From: Giesbergeria anulus
GTDB lineage: Bacteria > Pseudomonadota > Gammaproteobacteria > Burkholderiales > Burkholderiaceae_C
Assembly: GCF_900111115.1 (NCBI RefSeq)
Contig: NZ_FOGD01000013.1
Coordinates: forward strand, 1-64,000
Reading direction: 5' to 3'
DNA length: 64,000 bases
Part shown: positions 61,292 to 64,000 of the stretch, in pieces
Layout of the letters: each line of letters starts with the position of its first letter
Numbering within the stretch: position 1 is the first letter of the stretch
Notes under the pieces: model-generated
The model's input: the letters and a program-made list of their open reading frames with translations, nothing else
Databases searched by the model: none
Told to the model about the DNA's origin: nothing
Made by a program: the position numbers and the translations under genes

Positions 61292-62285
61292 TCATGAGGC
61301 CGTCGAAGACACGACCGCTGTAATAGCGCTGCCTAATGCCTTGGGCCTCCGCTCCTGGCTTCATCCAGAACTCCAGCATTTCGGCCAAACCTGCGCCACG
61401 CACGACGTTCGCATCCTTGGGCGACGCGGAGGTGACGAAAGAGCCAATCTCGCCGAAGTGGGAGGCAAATGCATCTCTAATGCCATCGATGATGGCAAGG
61501 AAGTCGCGTTGCACTTGATCCTTGCGGGGCGAGGCTTGCACGGCGTCGTCCTTAGTTAGGACGATCGCGAGATTGGGCTTCCGTGAGAATGCGCCGTTCT
61601 CGACCATGCCCTGGATGATTAGCGGTATAGCGCCCATGACGTCTGCGCGGTCACGCGACGATGCTAGCCGCCGGCCATCTACCAGCACGGTGATCACGTC
61701 GGCCCGCCGGAGTTCGAACATGGTGGTTGCGTTCGCCGCAAGGTCAGCGACCTCCTCATACTCCTCGCCCGAACGGTCGGCGATGAGCAGCGACTGGAGC
61801 AGCCCATCACGCAACACATCGAAATGGTAGAAGCGTACTTCGCCTCTCTTTGTTCGCTCCGAATGCGGTTCGTCGCGCTCCGAAGCGGCCCTTGCGTCGT
61901 GACAGATTATCTCCAGCCCGTGCAAGGTTGATGACCCAGCGAAGATGATGTTGGCTACAGGGCCCATCTGGAACAAGTCGAAGAGACCGGCAATGACGCT
62001 TGTCTTGCCGGAATCGTGCACGCCGATCACGCCAATCATCCGTGAGAGTAGCGACGCGAACACGCGGTCGGCGCGTCTGCTCTCAAGCGGAAGCGCGTCG
62101 GGCAAATACACGCCGTTGAAGGGGGCAATTACCTCCTGATCATCATCGGCCTCGTCCTGATCACCCTCTTCTGGCTCCTTGCCGTAATAAAGACACTTGG
62201 CGAGATCGTCGTGGCCTTCGATGCACCGGCCACTCTGGGCGATGCGACACTCGCGGTTTGCGCAGACTAATTCAGTTTCAGCCAT
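61269..62285 (-). CDS. Second double-GTPase family GTPase with N-terminal Cys cluster
   Basis: A 338-residue protein. The N-terminus has five Cys in a zinc-finger-like cluster (VCANRECRIAQSGRCIEG, KCLYY), followed by an acidic linker. The GTPase domain: Walker A MIGVIGVHDSGKTSVIAGLF, Walker B LLIADRSGEEYEEVADLAAN, and LAIVLTKDDAVQ (TKDD in place of NKxD). It is 6 nt downstream of the GASH gene and overlaps the next GTPase by 23 nt. The zinc cluster may bind nucleic acid. Confidence 0.8.
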   Translation of the reverse strand: MAETELVCANRECRIAQSGRCIEGHDDLAKCLYYGKEPEEGDQDEADDDQEVIAPFNGVYLPDALPLESRRADRVFASLLSRMIGVIGVHDSGKTSVIAGLFDLFQMGPVANIIFAGSSTLHGLEIICHDARAASERDEPHSERTKRGEVRFYHFDVLRDGLLQSLLIADRSGEEYEEVADLAANATTMFELRRADVITVLVDGRRLASSRDRADVMGAIPLIIQGMVENGAFSRKPNLAIVLTKDDAVQASPRKDQVQRDFLAIIDGIRDAFASHFGEIGSFVTSASPKDANVVRGAGLAEMLEFWMKPGAEAQGIRQRYYSGRVFDGLMIEEAKRG

Positions 62286-62291
62286 CGTGGA

Positions 62292-63356
62292 TCAACGCAG
62301 CCAGAGGATTTCGCGGTAGAACTGTTCCGCGAGCGCGATGGGCGACATGGTGGCCCCGACATCAATACCTGTTGTGGCAGACCATCCGGCATACCAGCCC
62401 TCGCCGGCCCCAGTCTCCTGGCGCCTAAGCAGCGCAAAATGGACTGGCGAAGTGACGGGTGACGGCTTGCGTCCCTTCAGAACTGCCGATGTCCAATCGT
62501 CTGAAACGGCATTTACCGCATCAACGATCTTGATCTTACCCGTCGCTTTTACGCCGGCGCGCGACAGCAACCCTGGTATCGAGTTCGGGCCCGGGAATAT
62601 CTTCGTGAGCGATGCAAGGTCGTGCGCGAACACAAGAGGCCTCTCGCTGAGGGGGAGATCGGCGAAAGACTGATTCGAAAGCAGTGATCGCTGTCCTAGA
62701 ACCCACGATAGTAGGTCTAGCTCCTCGTCAGCTTTCTTACCAGTTTCCACGAGCACCTTGGTGGACTCATTGAACTTATCGACGAGATCGGTAAGCGCTT
62801 CGCCCACGGTTTCGGTGAATTGGTCGAAGACTGTTTTGAACGTGATTGGGGAATTATGTACCACCCCGGAAAAGTCGGGCTCGAAATCAAACTCAGGAGC
62901 GGGAATGCTGATCTTGCTGAGATCAGGTCGGACGCGGCGTGAAGCGCCAAGCCTCGACAGAGCGTTCTCGGCCAAAGTGACCAAATCAACCGGCAGTACA
63001 AGTTTGCGCGCGCCGCCGCATGCGGTAGTGATCATGGCCAGTGCAACGAGCGAATTCGAACCGAGGTACTGTAGGACGACGCCGGCAGCCAGAACCTGGT
63101 TCTGTCGAGCTCCTTGTTCGATCGATGGGTCTGCCTCCGAGAACGCTTGATGAAACGCTACCAACGCCTCCTCCAACTCATCCTCATGATGCCCTCCGGG
63201 CGGCGACTTCGTGCCAAAGACTAGCCGTGCAAGCATCTCGCCTTGTGCACGCTTCCAGCTGCTTTTAGTGATGGCTTCGATAGCGGTCCAGCGTAGGGCC
63301 CGCTGTGCGCCGTCGGTCGAGATCTCTGAGTACAGTTTGGGAAAGTCGGCGTGCAT
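62292..63356 (-). CDS. GASH-like helical adaptor of the double-GTPase system
   Basis: A 354-residue protein starting at ATG 63356 with AGGAG 9 nt upstream (an earlier ATG at 63416 lies inside the preceding gene). It is helical throughout (LRWTAIEAITKSSWKRAQGE, GVVLQYLGSNSLVALAMITT, LVDKFNESTKVLVETGKKAD). Family assignment as a GTPase-associated system helical domain protein rests on its place between the phosphoesterase and the GTPases and on length. It is weaker than for the neighbours. Confidence 0.68.
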   Translation of the reverse strand: MHADFPKLYSEISTDGAQRALRWTAIEAITKSSWKRAQGEMLARLVFGTKSPPGGHHEDELEEALVAFHQAFSEADPSIEQGARQNQVLAAGVVLQYLGSNSLVALAMITTACGGARKLVLPVDLVTLAENALSRLGASRRVRPDLSKISIPAPEFDFEPDFSGVVHNSPITFKTVFDQFTETVGEALTDLVDKFNESTKVLVETGKKADEELDLLSWVLGQRSLLSNQSFADLPLSERPLVFAHDLASLTKIFPGPNSIPGLLSRAGVKATGKIKIVDAVNAVSDDWTSAVLKGRKPSPVTSPVHFALLRRQETGAGEGWYAGWSATTGIDVGATMSPIALAEQFYREILWLR

Positions 63357-63375
63357 ATTGAGTTCCACTCCTAGT

Positions 63376-64000
63376 CTATCGTTCTCGCTCGTTGATGAGT
63401 TGTTCCAATTGGTCAAGCAGGCCGCGTTCTGCAGCGCGGATTAAGGCGACACCATAGCGTTGAGGCTCCGGCAAATTGATTTCCTCGTCGGTAATCAAAC
63501 CTAGTCCTAGCGCGATCTCGCGCCGGTCGCTCCCGTCCAAGTCCCAGAAACGGTCAACGAGATGCCTGGTCTTCGAGTCGCCCATGGCTGCCTCCGCGTC
63601 TGTACATGGTGCGGGAGCCGTCGACTGCACCTTGACAGTCTCGGGAGTGACAGCCCCCACCATCGCGCCGGTCCTTACTCCGCACGCTTCCTCGACCGGA
63701 AAGGGTATCCAGTGCCTGAAAACGTCTTGACCATCATTCTTTCGAATCGGCTGAAAGCCCTCAGGTTGCGGCTGGTACTTGTAAAGGTGACTAGCGACGT
63801 CAATCCGCCGCTCCTGGCCCTCGCCTGCCACATTCAGTTCAATGATGTTGTAACTTGGTTCGAACTGCTTGTCCGCGTGCGACGGGTTCACTGAGCCTGC
63901 ACTCCAGCGGACGTAAGTTGCAGCCTCATGGATTCGCTGCCGGTGCTTGTGGCCGAATACTTGGAACATCGCCCGCTCGTTGAGCATATCCTCAACGTCG
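63376..64000 (-). CDS. Metallophosphoesterase with C-terminal GAAD adaptor domain (partial)
   Basis: The 5' part lies beyond the right edge; about 207 C-terminal residues are seen. The first part has MFQVFGHKHRQRIHEAATYV, where GHKH is the last metal motif of calcineurin-like phosphoesterases. The C-terminal ~75 residues (HLVDRFWDLDGSDRREIALG, then LGLITDEEINLPEPQRYGVA) fit the GTPase-associated adaptor domain. It is the first visible gene of the operon. In such systems the phosphoesterase may be the effector enzyme acting on nucleotides or nucleic acid. Confidence 0.8.
   Translation of the reverse strand, partial: DVEDMLNERAMFQVFGHKHRQRIHEAATYVRWSAGSVNPSHADKQFEPSYNIIELNVAGEGQERRIDVASHLYKYQPQPEGFQPIRKNDGQDVFRHWIPFPVEEACGVRTGAMVGAVTPETVKVQSTAPAPCTDAEAAMGDSKTRHLVDRFWDLDGSDRREIALGLGLITDEEINLPEPQRYGVALIRAAERGLLDQLEQLINERER

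Overview
The window looks like part of a large mosaic plasmid, or a plasmid-derived integrated island, from a betaproteobacterium, most likely Burkholderiales/Comamonadaceae. This is inferred from the protein styles (ProQ/FinO, Ala/Pro-rich secreted proteins, IS66/IS110/Tn3 types), not from a marker gene. Two backbone modules are visible. One at 9-15.8 kb has parA, parB, three parS-like palindromes, a winged-helix Rep-like gene, a DnaA box, a tyrosine recombinase, four 21-bp repeats and a ProQ/FinO gene. The other at 48.6-50.9 kb has relBE, repA and five 18-bp iterons.

Layout: 1-3.8 kb is the head end of a Mu-like prophage (terminase end, portal, MuF with a nuclease-like tail, gpG) with an antisense tRNA-like structure between the last two genes. 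It stops abruptly and is followed by an exonuclease-RecQ helicase, an HNH protein and small secreted proteins. 16-21.3 kb is a toxin-antitoxin cluster: two hipBA pairs, two orphan HipB-like regulators and a HigA-like antitoxin coupled to a 40-codon ORF.

21.6-35.4 kb is a defence island: a MerR / VIT-vWA / McrB (with an inserted EVE-like segment) / McrC operon, a two-gene CBASS (S-4TM effector and CD-NTase), and a complete qatABCD operon. 35.5-41.6 kb holds nested IS3, IS66, IS4, IS110, Tn3 and Tn402 remnants. 41.7-48.1 kb is a Tn402/Tn5053-type cargo: a TetR-controlled tripartite ABC efflux operon with an embedded cytochrome c'-like gene, ending in tniR and a res site, with tniABQ missing.

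51.3-52.6 kb has a Tn3 tnpA fragment and a DUF559 fragment. 52.6-57.2 kb carries a phosphite utilisation module: a divergent LysR gene (ptxE-like) and ptxABCD (ABC importer plus NAD-dependent phosphite dehydrogenase). It is followed by a truncated IS3 and a 249-bp Tn3-type miniature element. 58.3-64 kb is a five-gene double-GTPase system (metallophosphoesterase-GAAD, GASH, two DO-GTPases, GAP1), a predicted conflict system running off the right edge.

Together the genes give the element maintenance (two replication signals, partition, several toxin-antitoxin pairs), phage defence (three to four systems) and host-beneficial cargo (phosphite as phosphorus source, efflux).
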